Shown here in pieces: positions 1 to 10,610 of a stretch of 33,092 nucleotides of DNA; position 1 is the first letter of the stretch; each line of letters opens with the position of its first letter. A program made the position numbers and the translations under genes. The DNA lies in the NCBI GenBank assembly GCA_029978465.1, contig JAPOJK010000005.1, positions 1 to 33,092 on the forward strand. The letters are read 5' to 3'. The notes beneath the pieces are model-generated. The model was not told the origin of the DNA and did no database searches. It was given only the letters and a program-made list of their open reading frames with translations. This stretch comes from Actinomycetota bacterium. Its GTDB lineage: Bacteria > Actinomycetota > Actinomycetes > Nanopelagicales > Nanopelagicaceae.

Positions 1-312
1 TGCATCGCCATCTTTTAGGTTAGGAAGAATTGAATCTGTGTAGATATGGCGCTGTAGGTGATCAGGCGCCAAGATCATGATGACAGTTGATTCCTTAACC
101 GCTTCAGCAACACTTACAACGCGAAGGCCTTCAGCCTCTGCCTTTGCACGTGATGGTGAGCCGTCCTTTAATCCAACTCGAACATCGACACCACTGTCAC
201 GCAGGTTAAGTGCGTGTGCATGTCCTTGTGAGCCGTAACCGATGATCGCGACTTTGCGACCCTGGATGATTGATAGATCAGCATCCTCTTCGTGATACAT
301 CGTTGCTGCCAC
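1..312 (-). CDS. ilvC: Ketol-acid reductoisomerase, N-terminal part (3' end off window)
   Basis: Reverse translation gives (GTG)[47 protein letters not shown]..., the NAD(P)-binding [17 protein letters not shown] motif of IlvC. GAGGAG Shine-Dalgarno upstream of the GTG at 312. Follows ilvN. Confidence 0.95.
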   Translation of the reverse strand, partial: MAATMYHEEDADLSIIQGRKVAIIGYGSQGHAHALNLRDSGVDVRVGLKDGSPSRAKAEAEGLRVVSVAEAVKESTVIMILAPDHLQRHIYTDSILPNLKDGDA

Positions 313-342
313 GGTATTTCTCCTCATCGTCCTTTGTTGGTT

Positions 343-897
343 TTAGTTTTGATAATCAGCCTGACCGCTGTCAGCGGTAGGAATACTTTGAGTGCTAAGG
401 GTACGGTCTGCCAGCGAGCCGCTGCCACGTTCGATCGCTACAAGCCCTGATTGAGCTAATTCACGGATGCCAAAACGCTCAAGAGCGTTAAGTAGATCAC
501 TGATTTTGGCGGCATCGCCCGTTGCCTCAATCGTCATGTAATCAGCGCCCTCATCAACAATTGATGCACCGTAGGTCTCGAGAACCGCATCGACATCAAA
601 GCGATTCTTTGATGTTGCAGAGATCTTTACGAGCAAGAGTTCAGCCTGAACTGATTCAGCAAGTTTTAACTCAGCGATATGAATGACATTTACTAACTTA
701 TCCAGCTGGCGAATAACTTGTTCCAAAGAGTGGCTTTCGACATTGATAACAATTGTCATTCTGGAAATATCTGGATTTTCTGTTGGGCCCACCGCTAAAG
801 AGTCGATGTTGTAGGCGCGACGCGAGAACAAACCGGCAACACGTGCAAGTACACCCGGAGAGTTTTCGACGAGAACGGAAAGCGTATGTGTACTCAT
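343..897 (-). CDS. ilvN: Acetolactate synthase small (regulatory) subunit
   Basis: ACT-domain start [37 protein letters not shown]. Overlaps the ilvB stop (TAATG). Confidence 0.97.
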   Translation of the reverse strand: MSTHTLSVLVENSPGVLARVAGLFSRRAYNIDSLAVGPTENPDISRMTIVINVESHSLEQVIRQLDKLVNVIHIAELKLAESVQAELLLVKISATSKNRFDVDAVLETYGASIVDEGADYMTIEATGDAAKISDLLNALERFGIRELAQSGLVAIERGSGSLADRTLSTQSIPTADSGQADYQN

Positions 898-2642
898 TAG
901 AGCTCCTGTGAATCCCAGTCGGGCGCCATTTCGCGCGCAATCATGATGTCATCATTAGATGTACCTGCTGCAACCATTGGCCACACCATCGCATCTCTAA
1001 AGACTCGGAAATCAACAACCACTGGTTGATCATTAATTGCATTTGCCTGCTTGATGATTGCATCCACATCTTCAGGGCGCTCACAACTTAAGCCAACGCA
1101 TCCCATAGCTTCAGCAAGCTTGACGAAATCTGGAACTCGCTTTGAATCCAAACTTGTATTGGAGTATCGACCCTCGTAGAACAAGGTCTGCCACTGGCGA
1201 ACCATTCCGAGAGATTCATTGTTAATGATCGCAACCTTGATTGGAATGTTGTTGAGCGCACACGTTACTAACTCTTGGTTAGTCATCTGGAAGCATCCAT
1301 CACCATCGATTGCCCACACAGTTGCATCAGGTGCACCGACTTTTGCACCCATTGCAGCAGGGACTGCATATCCCATTGTTCCGAGACCGCCAGAGTTCAA
1401 CCAGGTACGTGGATTTTCATACTTCACAAACTGTGAAGCCCACATCTGGTGCTGACCAACACCTGCAACATAAATACCTTCAGGACCAGTTAACGCACTG
1501 ATTCTTTCAATTACATATTGAGGAGAAAGTGATCCATCCTTTGGAAGTTCATATCCCAATGGATAGGTTGCACGAAGCTTGTTCATTGATGCGATCCAAG
1601 GCGTTAAATCAGCCTTATTCTTAGCAAATTCCGCCTTAACCGCAGGGATTAACGCTGCGATGGTGCGCTTCAAATCTCCAACGATTGGTACATCTGCAAA
1701 TCGGTTCTTACCAATTTCTGCTGGGTCAATATCTGCGTGAATAACCTTTGCATTCACTGCAAATGTCGAAAGCTTTCCGGTTACACGATCATCAAAACGC
1801 GCACCAAGGGTAATAAGTAGATCAGCCTTTTGAAGAGATGTAACTGCAGCTACTGTTCCATGCATTCCAGGCATGCCTAGGTGTTGTGGGTGGCTATCTG
1901 GGAAGGATCCCAATGCCATCAAAGTTGTAACAACTGGTGCGCCAACGAGTTCAGCTAACTGCATTAACTCCTTGGATGCATTGGACTTGATGACTCCGCC
2001 ACCTACATAAAAGACAGGCTTTGATGATTGCGCGATCAGCGCTGCTGCATCCTTGATGTATTGATTTTCAGGTTCTAGCTGTGGGTGATATCCAGGAAGT
2101 GAAAGCTCCTTTGGATATACAAAATCAGTCTCCTTCTGCAGAGCATCCTTTGCGATATCAACTAACACTGGACCTGGTCGACCAGAACCTGCAATATAAA
2201 AGGCTTCAGCGATTGCCCGCGGAATATCCTTGGGATCGGTGATCAAATAATTGTGCTTAGTAAATGGCATCGTGATTCCACGAATATCTGCCTCTTGGAA
2301 TGCATCTGTTCCAATTGCAACAGATGGAACCTGCCCCGTGATGGCTACCATCGGAACTGAATCCATTGCAGCATCAGCAAGTGGTGTTACTAAATTTGTA
2401 GCACCAGGTCCTGAGGTTGCAATACACACTCCAACACGACCGGTAACTTGGGCGTAACCAGTTGCAGCATGACCTGCACCTTGTTCATGGCGAACCAGAA
2501 TGTGGCGAATCTTGCTATCAAAGATTGGATCGTAGGCAGGAAGGATTGCACCGCCTGGAAGTCCGAACATCACATCGACGCCGGCAGACTCCAAAGATTG
2601 CACGAGTGAACTAGCTCCACTCATCTTCTTGCTCATATCCAT
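897..2642 (-). CDS. ilvB: Acetolactate synthase large subunit (ThDP-dependent)
   Basis: 581 aa; [59 protein letters not shown] ThDP motif. AGGAG Shine-Dalgarno. Confidence 0.97.
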   Translation of the reverse strand: MDMSKKMSGASSLVQSLESAGVDVMFGLPGGAILPAYDPIFDSKIRHILVRHEQGAGHAATGYAQVTGRVGVCIATSGPGATNLVTPLADAAMDSVPMVAITGQVPSVAIGTDAFQEADIRGITMPFTKHNYLITDPKDIPRAIAEAFYIAGSGRPGPVLVDIAKDALQKETDFVYPKELSLPGYHPQLEPENQYIKDAAALIAQSSKPVFYVGGGVIKSNASKELMQLAELVGAPVVTTLMALGSFPDSHPQHLGMPGMHGTVAAVTSLQKADLLITLGARFDDRVTGKLSTFAVNAKVIHADIDPAEIGKNRFADVPIVGDLKRTIAALIPAVKAEFAKNKADLTPWIASMNKLRATYPLGYELPKDGSLSPQYVIERISALTGPEGIYVAGVGQHQMWASQFVKYENPRTWLNSGGLGTMGYAVPAAMGAKVGAPDATVWAIDGDGCFQMTNQELVTCALNNIPIKVAIINNESLGMVRQWQTLFYEGRYSNTSLDSKRVPDFVKLAEAMGCVGLSCERPEDVDAIIKQANAINDQPVVVDFRVFRDAMVWPMVAAGTSNDDIMIAREMAPDWDSQEL

Positions 2643-2663
2643 CTCCTTTCACATCTTTAAATG

Positions 2664-2687
2664 AAAAAACCCCCAGATAACTGAGGG
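2664..2687 (-). terminator. Attenuator terminator hairpin upstream of ilvB
   Basis: Minus strand CCCTCAG-TTAT-CTGGGGG followed by TTTTTT; 7-bp stem, 4-nt loop, U6 tract. It lies in the ilvB leader, not after a gene end. Confidence 0.85.
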
Positions 2688-2688
2688 T

Positions 2689-2717
2689 GGCGCATGATCA
2701 ATTACCGATCACGCGCC
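2689..2717 (-). promoter_or_regulatory. ilvB leader hairpin (anti-antiterminator/pause stem)
   Basis: Minus strand GGCGCGTGATC-GGTAATT-GATCATGCGCC; 11-bp stem with one G-U, starting right after the leader-peptide stop codon. Confidence 0.75.
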
Positions 2718-2718
2718 T

Positions 2719-2748
2719 TTAAATCACCACCACAAATGTTGTGCTCAT
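2719..2748 (-). CDS. ilvBNC leader peptide MSTTFVVVI*
   Basis: ATG AGC ACA ACA TTT GTG GTG GTG ATT TAA: consecutive Val-Val-Val-Ile codons just upstream of the attenuator hairpins. Too short for the ORF track, which only shows it as the tail of the 2719..2919 ORF. Confidence 0.85.
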   Translation of the reverse strand: MSTTFVVVI

Positions 2749-2754
2749 GCGCTT

Positions 2755-2783
2755 ATTCTCCAATGAAGCAGGCTCAAGGTCAA
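2755..2783 (-). promoter_or_regulatory. Predicted ilvBNC promoter (-35 TTGACC, 17-bp spacer, -10 GAGAAT)
   Basis: Minus strand TTGACC (2783-2778), exactly 17 nt, GAGAAT (2760-2755). The -10 lies at -12 to -7 relative to the A of the leader-peptide ATG. Confidence 0.6.
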
Positions 2784-2821
2784 GGTTTGAGATGCAGATC
2801 TCACAATTTGAGCAGATCTGC

Positions 2822-4495
2822 TTAATCGCAGACCGCACCCTTGGATGCAGAACCCACCAACTTTGAATACTTGGCCAAAACTCCACGTGAGTACTTATGT
2901 CCCAATGGCTTCCAGCCAACTCTACGAGCAGCTAGTTCAGCGGGATCAACTAAGAGATCAAGGGTGCGGTTGGTAATGTCGATTCGCACAATATCGCCAT
3001 CCTTAATAAATGCGATCGGTCCCCCATCAACAGCCTCTGGTGCAACATGGCCAACACATAGACCAGTTGATCCTCCAGAGAAACGTCCATCAGTTAAGAG
3101 CAGAGTTGATTTACCTAATCCAGCGCCCTTGATAGCACCGGTAATCATTAACATTTCGCGCATTCCTGGTCCGCCCTTAGGACCTTCATAACGAATGACA
3201 ACAACATCACCGGCTTGAATGGTTCCATTTTCAAGTGCATCCATCGCAGCTTGTTCACGTTCAAACACTCGTGCTGGTCCTTCAAAACTTTCAATTCCAA
3301 TTCCTGCTGTCTTGCACACGGCACCTTCTGTTGCAAGGGTTCCGCCAAGAATTGTGATTCCAACATCGGTAGACATAGGTGATGAAACAGCCTTCAGAAT
3401 CTGTCCATCTGGATCTGGTGGTGCGATCTCCTTGAGATTTTCCGCCATCGTCTTTCCAGTAACAGTTAGTACATCTCCATGAAGTAATCCGGCATCGAGT
3501 AATCCCTTAAGGACAACTGGAATTCCACCAACTTTGTCTACATCGCTCATTACAAACTTTCCAAATGGCTTTAAGTCACCTAGCAATGGAACCTTTGAGC
3601 CGATGCGATGGAAATCATTTAGTTCCAAGTCAACATCGGCTTCATTTGCAATAGCTAATAGGTGTAGAACAGCATTTGTAGATCCACCGAGCGCCATCAA
3701 AATAGTGATTGCATTTTCAAAGGCTTGCTTAGTCAAGATGTCACGTGTTGTGATTCCTTGACGAATTAACTCGACAACTGCTGCACCTGATGCGATTGCA
3801 TATGTATCGCGGCGACGGTCAACAGCTGGAGGTGCGGCAGATCCCGGAAGTGAAAGCCCAATAGCCTCACCAATACTTGCCATGGTGTTTGCGGTGTACA
3901 TACCGCCACAAGCACCTTCACCGGGGCAGATTGCACGTTCAATCGCATCAACACGATCTTGTGTGATCAAACCGCGTGCACACGCACCGACAGCTTCAAA
4001 TGCATCAATAATTGTTACATCTTTACCTTCGACTTGGCCTGGCAAAGTGGATCCAGCATAGACAAAAACGCTTGCAACATCGATGCGCGCTGCAGCCATC
4101 ATCATTCCTGGAAGTGACTTGTCACACCCTGCAAAGGTGACCATGCCATCAAGGCGCTCTGCCTGCATGACTGTTTCAACAGAATCGGCGATTACTTCGC
4201 GAGAGACCAATGAAAAGTGCATACCTTCATGGCCCATGGAAATTCCATCAGAAACAGAGATAGTTCCAAACTGCATTGGGAATCCACCTGCATCAATAAC
4301 GCCTTGCTTAGAGGCTTTTGCTAAACGATCTAATGAGAGGTTGCATGGTGTGATTTCATTCCATGAAGATGCAATACCAATTTGTGGCTTGACCCAATCT
4401 TCATCACCCATGCCAACAGCGCGCAACATTCCACGTGCTGGTGCTCTTTCGAGTCCATCGGTAACTACTCCTGAGCGCGGTTTCATGGTGGGCAT
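2822..4495 (-). CDS. ilvD: Dihydroxy-acid dehydratase
   Basis: 557 aa; [55 protein letters not shown]. Confidence 0.97.
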   Translation of the reverse strand: MPTMKPRSGVVTDGLERAPARGMLRAVGMGDEDWVKPQIGIASSWNEITPCNLSLDRLAKASKQGVIDAGGFPMQFGTISVSDGISMGHEGMHFSLVSREVIADSVETVMQAERLDGMVTFAGCDKSLPGMMMAAARIDVASVFVYAGSTLPGQVEGKDVTIIDAFEAVGACARGLITQDRVDAIERAICPGEGACGGMYTANTMASIGEAIGLSLPGSAAPPAVDRRRDTYAIASGAAVVELIRQGITTRDILTKQAFENAITILMALGGSTNAVLHLLAIANEADVDLELNDFHRIGSKVPLLGDLKPFGKFVMSDVDKVGGIPVVLKGLLDAGLLHGDVLTVTGKTMAENLKEIAPPDPDGQILKAVSSPMSTDVGITILGGTLATEGAVCKTAGIGIESFEGPARVFEREQAAMDALENGTIQAGDVVVIRYEGPKGGPGMREMLMITGAIKGAGLGKSTLLLTDGRFSGGSTGLCVGHVAPEAVDGGPIAFIKDGDIVRIDITNRTLDLLVDPAELAARRVGWKPLGHKYSRGVLAKYSKLVGSASKGAVCD

Positions 4496-4513
4496 GAGAG
4501 AATTCTACCCTCT

Positions 4514-4530
4514 TGATAACGCATTTATCA
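4514..4530. promoter_or_regulatory. Inverted repeat TGATAA-n5-TTATCA between divergent ilvD and MFS genes
   Basis: TGATAACGCATTTATCA, 6-bp arms. Overlaps TTGATA (4513-4518), a candidate -35 for the MFS gene, with AATAAT (4535-4540) 16 bp downstream. Confidence 0.45.
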
Positions 4531-4552
4531 GTCGAATAATTGGAGTAATAAA

Positions 4553-6016
4553 GTGTCACAAACCGCCCCTGCCGAAACCTTAGATCCAACCAGATGGCGA
4601 ACTTTGTTCGTCGTCGCTATTTCACAGTTAATGATCGTGTTGGACAGCTCCATTATGAACATTGCGATTCCAAGCGCAAAAGTAGATCTTGGAATCTCAG
4701 ATGCTAATCAGCAATGGGTCATCACCGCCTACACCTTAGCCTTTGGTTCACTGCTTCTCCTGGGTGGACGTATTGGCGATTACATGGGCCGCAAGAAGAT
4801 CTTCTTAATTGGATTGATCGGCTTTGCTGCAGCATCAGCCCTTGGAGGCGTTGCATCTACTCAAGGATTACTTTTTGCTTCACGTGCGCTACAAGGTGTT
4901 TTTGGTGCACTACTAGCACCTGCCGCACTTGCAATTATTTCTGTGACCTTCACTGTTCCGAAAGAGCGCGCAAAGGCCTTCGGTGTCATCGGTGCCATCT
5001 CAGGTGGCGGAGCGGCTATCGGCTTAATTCTTGGTGGAACCTTAACTGAATTCTTCTCATGGCGCTGGTGCCTAGGAGTAAACACTCCTATCGCGATCTT
5101 TGCTGCAATCCTTGCAATCAAGTTTGTTAAGGAGTCGAAAGCACAAGGTGACAACACATATGACATTCCAGGTGTAGTTACAGCAACAGCAGGTTTGTTC
5201 TCACTGACCTACGGATTCAATGAAGCAGCTACAAAGGGTTGGTCAAGCTCAACAACGATTTCTTTCTTAGTTGCAGCGGTTGTTCTACTTGTTATCTTTG
5301 TGATGATTGAAATGCGCGTTAAAAATCCTTTGATGCCACTTCGTGTAGTAACAGAGCGCAACCGCGGAGGTTCATACCTTGGATCACTGGTTGTTGGAGC
5401 TGGTTTGTTCTCAATGTTCTTATTCCTAGGTTTATACCTTCAGGTTATTTTGGGTTACAGTCCATTGAAATCTGGTTTTGCATTCCTACCATTTACCGCC
5501 GGCATCATCGTCTTTGCAGGAATTGCATCGACTCTGCTTCCAAAGGTTGGACCAAAGCCATTGATGGTTCCAGGATTATTAGCAGCAAGCCTTGGTTTGC
5601 TCATGATGACTCGTATTACCCCTGAAACCTCATATACAACACATGTTTTGCCATCACTATTGATTATGTCCAGCGGAATGGCTTTGGTATTTATCCCGCT
5701 GACATCAACCTCATTACACGCGGTTTCAAACCATGACACAGGAGTTGCAAGTGCGATGGTTAATACCAGCCAGCAGATCGGCGGATCACTAGGAACGGCG
5801 CTTCTGAACACAGTAGCGGCAACTGCAACAACTACCTTTGCTGCTGCAAATACTCAGCTAGGCGAAAAGGTAATGCCATTTGCAATGACACATGGTTTTA
5901 CCGTCGCATTTAAGTTCAGTGCTGCGCTGCTCTTTGTTGGAGCAATAGTTCTGTTCTTCTTTATCAATATTGGTAAAGAGTCACTGGTTGAATCTGAAGG
6001 CGCAGGCTTTCACTAA
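4553..6016 (+). CDS. MFS drug transporter, DHA2/EmrB-QacA type
   Basis: 487 aa, highly hydrophobic; VLDSSIMNIAIPSAKVDLGIS...QWVITAYTLAFGSLLLLGGRIGDYMGRKK. GTG start, GGAG upstream. Confidence 0.9.
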   Translation: MSQTAPAETLDPTRWRTLFVVAISQLMIVLDSSIMNIAIPSAKVDLGISDANQQWVITAYTLAFGSLLLLGGRIGDYMGRKKIFLIGLIGFAAASALGGVASTQGLLFASRALQGVFGALLAPAALAIISVTFTVPKERAKAFGVIGAISGGGAAIGLILGGTLTEFFSWRWCLGVNTPIAIFAAILAIKFVKESKAQGDNTYDIPGVVTATAGLFSLTYGFNEAATKGWSSSTTISFLVAAVVLLVIFVMIEMRVKNPLMPLRVVTERNRGGSYLGSLVVGAGLFSMFLFLGLYLQVILGYSPLKSGFAFLPFTAGIIVFAGIASTLLPKVGPKPLMVPGLLAASLGLLMMTRITPETSYTTHVLPSLLIMSSGMALVFIPLTSTSLHAVSNHDTGVASAMVNTSQQIGGSLGTALLNTVAATATTTFAAANTQLGEKVMPFAMTHGFTVAFKFSAALLFVGAIVLFFFINIGKESLVESEGAGFH

Positions 6017-6023
6017 TTAAAAG

Positions 6024-7529
6024 CTAATTAGCTTGTCCAAGGTGGCCAAGTAGAAGCTCTCGTACGCGAGCAGCATCTGCTTGGCCCTTTGTCTCTTTCA
6101 TGACCGCGCCAATGAGCGCACCTGCTGCAGGTAAATGTCCGTTACGAACCTTTTCTGCAGTCTCTGCCTGCTCTGCGCACACCTTTTCGATCGCTGCCAT
6201 CAGTGCGCCATCATCATTAACAACCTTAATTCCGCGCTTTGCAACAACCTCTGAAGGCTTTCCTTCACCAGCGATAACGCCTTCAACAACTTGGCGAGCA
6301 AGTTTGTCAGTTAGCTCCCCTGCATTAACAAGTGCCACAATCTCGGCAACATCCTGTGGAGTGATTGTTAAATCTGCAATCGCAACATTTTTATCATTTG
6401 CAATTCGTGAGATCTCACCAAGCCACCAGCTGCGCGCCTTCGTAGGATCTGAACCTAACAAAACCGTTGCTTCAACAATATCGAGAACATCTGCATTGAT
6501 CATTGCAGCCATTTCCTTATCGGGAACAGCCCATGCTTCCTGCAAACGCTTGCGACGAATCGATGGTCGTTCAGGCAAAGTCGCACGTAGCTCTTCAATC
6601 CATGCAGCATCAGGTGCAACTGGCACTAGATCTGGCTCTGGGAAGTAACGGTAATCCTCTGCTTGCTCCTTTGAACGACCGGAGCGAGTTAACCCGGTGT
6701 CCTCTTGGAAGTGACGAGTTTCTTGAACTACACGTCCACCAGCATTTAATAGCTCTGCATGGCGAATCATTTCGCCGCGAACTGCGCGCTCAACAGAACG
6801 CAATGAGTTCACATTCTTCGTTTCGCTGCGAGTACCTAGCTTTTCAGCACCGATCAAACGTAAGGAAACATTTGCATCACAACGAAGTGAGCCTTGCTCC
6901 ATCTTCACATCACTTACGCCAAGTGCGCGCAAAATGTCGCGGAGTTCTGCAACGTAGGCCTTAGCGACCTCTGGTGCGTACTTTCCTGTGCCTGGAACAA
7001 TCTTGGTAACGATTTCAACTAAAGGAATTCCGGCACGGTTGTAATCTAAAAGTGAGTATTCAGCGCCATGAATACGTCCCGTCGCACCACCAACGTGTAA
7101 TGACTTTCCGGTGTCCTCTTCCATGTGCACGCGCTCAACTTCAACGCGGAAAGTTTTGGGACCCTCATCAGTTTCAATTTCAACATCTACATATCCATCA
7201 ACACAGATTGGCTCGTCATACTGCGAGATCTGGAAGTTCTTAGGCATATCTGGGTAGAAGTAGTTCTTACGAGCAAAACGTGAAAATGGCGCGATCGAAC
7301 AGTTCAGCGCAAGACCGATTTTGATCGTTGACTCAATCGCCTTTTCATTAACTACCGGCAAAGCTCCGGGCAGCGCCAAGCACACTGGACATGTTTGAGT
7401 ATTTGGTTCTGCACCAAAGACGGTGCTGCAACCACAAAACATCTTTGAGTTTGTATTGAGCTCAACGTGTACTTCAAGACCTAGTACGGGTTCGTACTTT
7501 GCGATTACATCATCGTATGAAAGTGTCAT
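6024..7529 (-). CDS. gatB: Asp-tRNA(Asn)/Glu-tRNA(Gln) amidotransferase subunit B
   Basis: [23 protein letters not shown]..., [16 protein letters not shown]. Listed ORF starts at 7577; [21 protein letters not shown] at 7529 fits better and overlaps the gatA stop (ATGA). Confidence 0.95.
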   Translation of the reverse strand: MTLSYDDVIAKYEPVLGLEVHVELNTNSKMFCGCSTVFGAEPNTQTCPVCLALPGALPVVNEKAIESTIKIGLALNCSIAPFSRFARKNYFYPDMPKNFQISQYDEPICVDGYVDVEIETDEGPKTFRVEVERVHMEEDTGKSLHVGGATGRIHGAEYSLLDYNRAGIPLVEIVTKIVPGTGKYAPEVAKAYVAELRDILRALGVSDVKMEQGSLRCDANVSLRLIGAEKLGTRSETKNVNSLRSVERAVRGEMIRHAELLNAGGRVVQETRHFQEDTGLTRSGRSKEQAEDYRYFPEPDLVPVAPDAAWIEELRATLPERPSIRRKRLQEAWAVPDKEMAAMINADVLDIVEATVLLGSDPTKARSWWLGEISRIANDKNVAIADLTITPQDVAEIVALVNAGELTDKLARQVVEGVIAGEGKPSEVVAKRGIKVVNDDGALMAAIEKVCAEQAETAEKVRNGHLPAAGALIGAVMKETKGQADAARVRELLLGHLGQAN

Positions 7530-9022
7530 CGTGCACCTCCTAGAACAGGAGCTTTGTCCAGCAATGGAGCTCCCCACTTGGAAAGCAGAGCAGCTTCAAG
7601 TGCTGCACCTACTGAGTACATGCGCTCATCCTTCATGACAGGAGACATGATTTGGAAACCAACTGGTAATCCATCTTCATCAGCTAAACCTGAAGGCAAT
7701 GACATTCCGCCAATTCCAGCCATATTTACCGGAATAGTTGCGATGTCATTGAGGTACATAGCAAGTGGATCATTAGCTTTCTCGCCAATTTTAAATGCTG
7801 TTGTTGGGCAGGTCGGTGAAACCAGTACATCTGCCTTTTCAAACGCTTTTGTGAAATCTTGTGTAATCAGTGTGCGAACCTTTTGCGCGCTGCCGTAATA
7901 AGCATCGTAGTAACCAGATGACAATGCATACGTTCCCAAAATAATGCGGCGCTTTACCTCTTTGCCAAAACCTACTTCGCGGGTCAAATTCATTACAGAT
8001 TCAGCTGAAGCCCCATCTACATCGCCCACGCGCAAGCCGTAACGCATCGCATCAAAACGAGCCAGATTTGATGAACATTCAGATGGTGCAATTAAGTAGT
8101 ACGCAGCAAGTGCGTATTCGAAGTTTGGTGCAGAGACTTCAACAATTTCCGCTCCAGCTTTTGCCAATAATTCAAGTGATTCTTCAAAGCGCGCACGAAC
8201 TCCTGGCTGATAACCATCGCCGTTAAGTTCCTTAACCACACCGATCTTCATTCCCTTTACATCACCAGATTTTGCAGCGGCAACTACTTGAGGAACAGGT
8301 GCATTGATACTTGTTGCATCCTTTGGATCATGTCCTGCAATTGCTTCATGCAATAACGCTGTATCTAAAACTGTTCGTGCACACGGTCCTGCTTGATCTA
8401 ATGAGGAAGAAAAAGCAACCAAACCAAAACGAGATACGCCACCGTAAGTTGGCTTCACTCCAACAGTTCCAGTGACCGCTGCAGGTTGGCGAATTGATCC
8501 ACCAGTATCGGTACCAATTGCAAGAGGTGCTTCAAAGGCGGCAAGGGCAGCAGATGAACCGCCACCTGAACCACCAGGAATACGAGTTAAATCCCAAGGG
8601 TTATGTGTTGGACCATATGCAGAGTTTTCAGTTGATGAACCCATTGCAAACTCATCCATATTTGTCTTACCCAAGATAACAACATCATTCTTTTTAAGAT
8701 TTGCAACAACCGTTGAGTCATACGGTGGACGCCAACCTTCAAGAATCTTGGAGCCACAAGTAGTTGGAACTCCCTTTTGCGCCATAACATCCTTGAGCGC
8801 AAGTGGAACACCAGCAAGTGGTGACAATTTTTCACCCTTTGCACGCTTTGCATCAACTGCAGCAGCTTGTGCCAATGCACCTTCGGTGTCTACATATAAA
8901 AATGCATGAATATCTGCATCAACCGCGGTGATGCGATCAAGGTGTGCTTGAGTTAAAGCAACTGATGTAGTTTCTCCAGCAGCAAGCTTTGCTGCCATCT
9001 CGGATGCTGAGTTACGAATCAT
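7526..9022 (-). CDS. gatA: Asp-tRNA(Asn)/Glu-tRNA(Gln) amidotransferase subunit A
   Basis: 498 aa amidase; [63 protein letters not shown]. Confidence 0.97.
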   Translation of the reverse strand: MIRNSASEMAAKLAAGETTSVALTQAHLDRITAVDADIHAFLYVDTEGALAQAAAVDAKRAKGEKLSPLAGVPLALKDVMAQKGVPTTCGSKILEGWRPPYDSTVVANLKKNDVVILGKTNMDEFAMGSSTENSAYGPTHNPWDLTRIPGGSGGGSSAALAAFEAPLAIGTDTGGSIRQPAAVTGTVGVKPTYGGVSRFGLVAFSSSLDQAGPCARTVLDTALLHEAIAGHDPKDATSINAPVPQVVAAAKSGDVKGMKIGVVKELNGDGYQPGVRARFEESLELLAKAGAEIVEVSAPNFEYALAAYYLIAPSECSSNLARFDAMRYGLRVGDVDGASAESVMNLTREVGFGKEVKRRIILGTYALSSGYYDAYYGSAQKVRTLITQDFTKAFEKADVLVSPTCPTTAFKIGEKANDPLAMYLNDIATIPVNMAGIGGMSLPSGLADEDGLPVGFQIMSPVMKDERMYSVGAALEAALLSKWGAPLLDKAPVLGGAR

Positions 9023-9315
9023 TCTTCACCCAAAATCTGAGGAACGCGGAAACGTTGTTCTTCTTGAGCTGGTGCACCAGAGAGTGCTTCTTCAGGGGTA
9101 AGACTTGGGACAACTACATCTGCACGAAAAACATTGCGCAATGGCAATGGGTGTGAGGTTGGTTCTACATCCGCTCCGGCAACTTCCTGCACGCGAGCGA
9201 CCGCATCCAAAATAACTGTGAACTCATTAGAAAGATTGACTAACTCTTCCTCGCTCATTTCGATGCGGGCTAGGCCTGCAAGTTTGGCGACATCATCGCG
9301 GGAAAGGCTGCTCAT
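9019..9315 (-). CDS. gatC: Asp-tRNA(Asn)/Glu-tRNA(Gln) amidotransferase subunit C
   Basis: [25 protein letters not shown]... [16 protein letters not shown]. The ATG at 9315 is preferred over the ORF-track start 9378. 4-nt overlap with gatA. Confidence 0.93.
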   Translation of the reverse strand: MSSLSRDDVAKLAGLARIEMSEEELVNLSNEFTVILDAVARVQEVAGADVEPTSHPLPLRNVFRADVVVPSLTPEEALSGAPAQEEQRFRVPQILGEE

Positions 9316-9341
9316 GGGCGCAAGTCTAATTAAATTCAGCG

Positions 9342-10610
9342 CTAACTGCGAATTTGCCCATTTCCGGTAACGATCCATGTAGTCGTTGTCATCGCCTCTA
9401 GCCCCATTGGACCTCGGGCATGCAATTTTTGATTTGAGATACCGATTTCAGCCCCAAAACCCATCTGCTCACCATCTGTAAATCGTGTCGATGTATTCAC
9501 CATTACCGCTGCGCAATCAGCCAAAGCTATGAATCTCTTAACTACATCTTTGTTCTCAGAAATGATCGCCTCAGTGTGCTGAGTTCCGTACTTAGCAATA
9601 TGTGCACTTGCAGCTTCAACTGAATCAACAATTGCCACATTCATCTCAAGCGTTCCGTACTCGGTACAGAAATTTTCCTCAGTAGCCTCAGTTGCAGGAA
9701 TCCCAACCTTGTGTGCGATTGCCAAGCTAGCGCTATCGCAATGCACAATCACTCCAGCTTCATGCAGAGCCTTAAGCGCGGTTGGCATAAATGAATCTGC
9801 AATCGCTGAGTGCACCAACAATGTCTCGGCAGCGTTACACACACTTGGTCGCTGAACCTTTGAGTTAATGATGATCGGAACCGCTTTGCTAAGGTCGGCA
9901 AACTCATCGATGTACACATGACAGACCCCTGCACCGGTTTCGATCGTTGGAACCGATGACTCATCCACAACCATGCGAATGAGCGCTGCGCTACCACGAG
10001 GAATTACTAGATCTACTTTTCCGCGGGCGTTCAGCAGTGCTTTAACTGTTTCGCGATCCTCTGAAGGAACAAGTTGAATTACATCTGGCGAAATTGATGT
10101 TGAAGCTAAGGCTTCACGCATGACGCGTACTAGAACTTCATTGCTATGTGCCGCACTTGATGAACCGCGAAGTAGTGCAGCATTTCCGGACATCAACAAA
10201 ATTACCGCAGCATCCACAGTTACATTGGGGCGTGCCTCGTACACCATTCCGATAACACCGAATGGCACTGAAATCTGTTCTAACTCGATGCCATTAGGCA
10301 AGGTTGATTTGCGCAATGTATTTCCGAGTGGATCTGGAAGTTGGCTCACTTGTCGCGCTCCCCCAGCAATACCCTTAATACGATCTGGGGTTAACAAGAG
10401 TCGATCAAGCAGTGATGAGTTCAACCCAGCTGCGCGACCTGCCTCCATGTCTTTCTCATTAGCGGCAAGAATTTCTGCACTTCTGGCCTCAATTGCATCG
10501 GCGATTACATTCAAAGCCGCTTTTCGCTGCGCACCAGTAGAAACACTCAAGGTTCTTCCGGCAATGCGTGCAGAATCTGCGAGGTTAGAAATCAAAAGTT
10601 GTGCGCTCAT
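9342..10610 (-). CDS. proA: Glutamate-5-semialdehyde dehydrogenase
   Basis: 422 aa; PFGVIGMVYEARPNVTVDAA, VIPRGSAALIRMV, ETGAGVCHVYID. Confidence 0.97.
   Translation of the reverse strand: MSAQLLISNLADSARIAGRTLSVSTGAQRKAALNVIADAIEARSAEILAANEKDMEAGRAAGLNSSLLDRLLLTPDRIKGIAGGARQVSQLPDPLGNTLRKSTLPNGIELEQISVPFGVIGMVYEARPNVTVDAAVILLMSGNAALLRGSSSAAHSNEVLVRVMREALASTSISPDVIQLVPSEDRETVKALLNARGKVDLVIPRGSAALIRMVVDESSVPTIETGAGVCHVYIDEFADLSKAVPIIINSKVQRPSVCNAAETLLVHSAIADSFMPTALKALHEAGVIVHCDSASLAIAHKVGIPATEATEENFCTEYGTLEMNVAIVDSVEAASAHIAKYGTQHTEAIISENKDVVKRFIALADCAAVMVNTSTRFTDGEQMGFGAEIGISNQKLHARGPMGLEAMTTTTWIVTGNGQIRS

Noticed and set aside
2719-2919. 66-aa ORF upstream of ilvB as a full-length protein
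   Set aside because: It runs through the ilvD 3' end; only its last 9 codons (MSTTFVVVI) make sense, as the attenuation leader peptide.
4083-4583. 166-aa plus-strand ORF opposite ilvD
   Set aside because: Low-complexity antisense shadow of a certain CDS with no recognisable domain.
6100-6648. 182-aa plus-strand ORF opposite gatB
   Set aside because: Antisense to strongly conserved gatB; Ser/Ala/Thr-rich mirror of codon bias.
8472-8909. 145-aa plus-strand ORF opposite gatA
   Set aside because: Entirely within gatA on the opposite strand; no domain or start signal.
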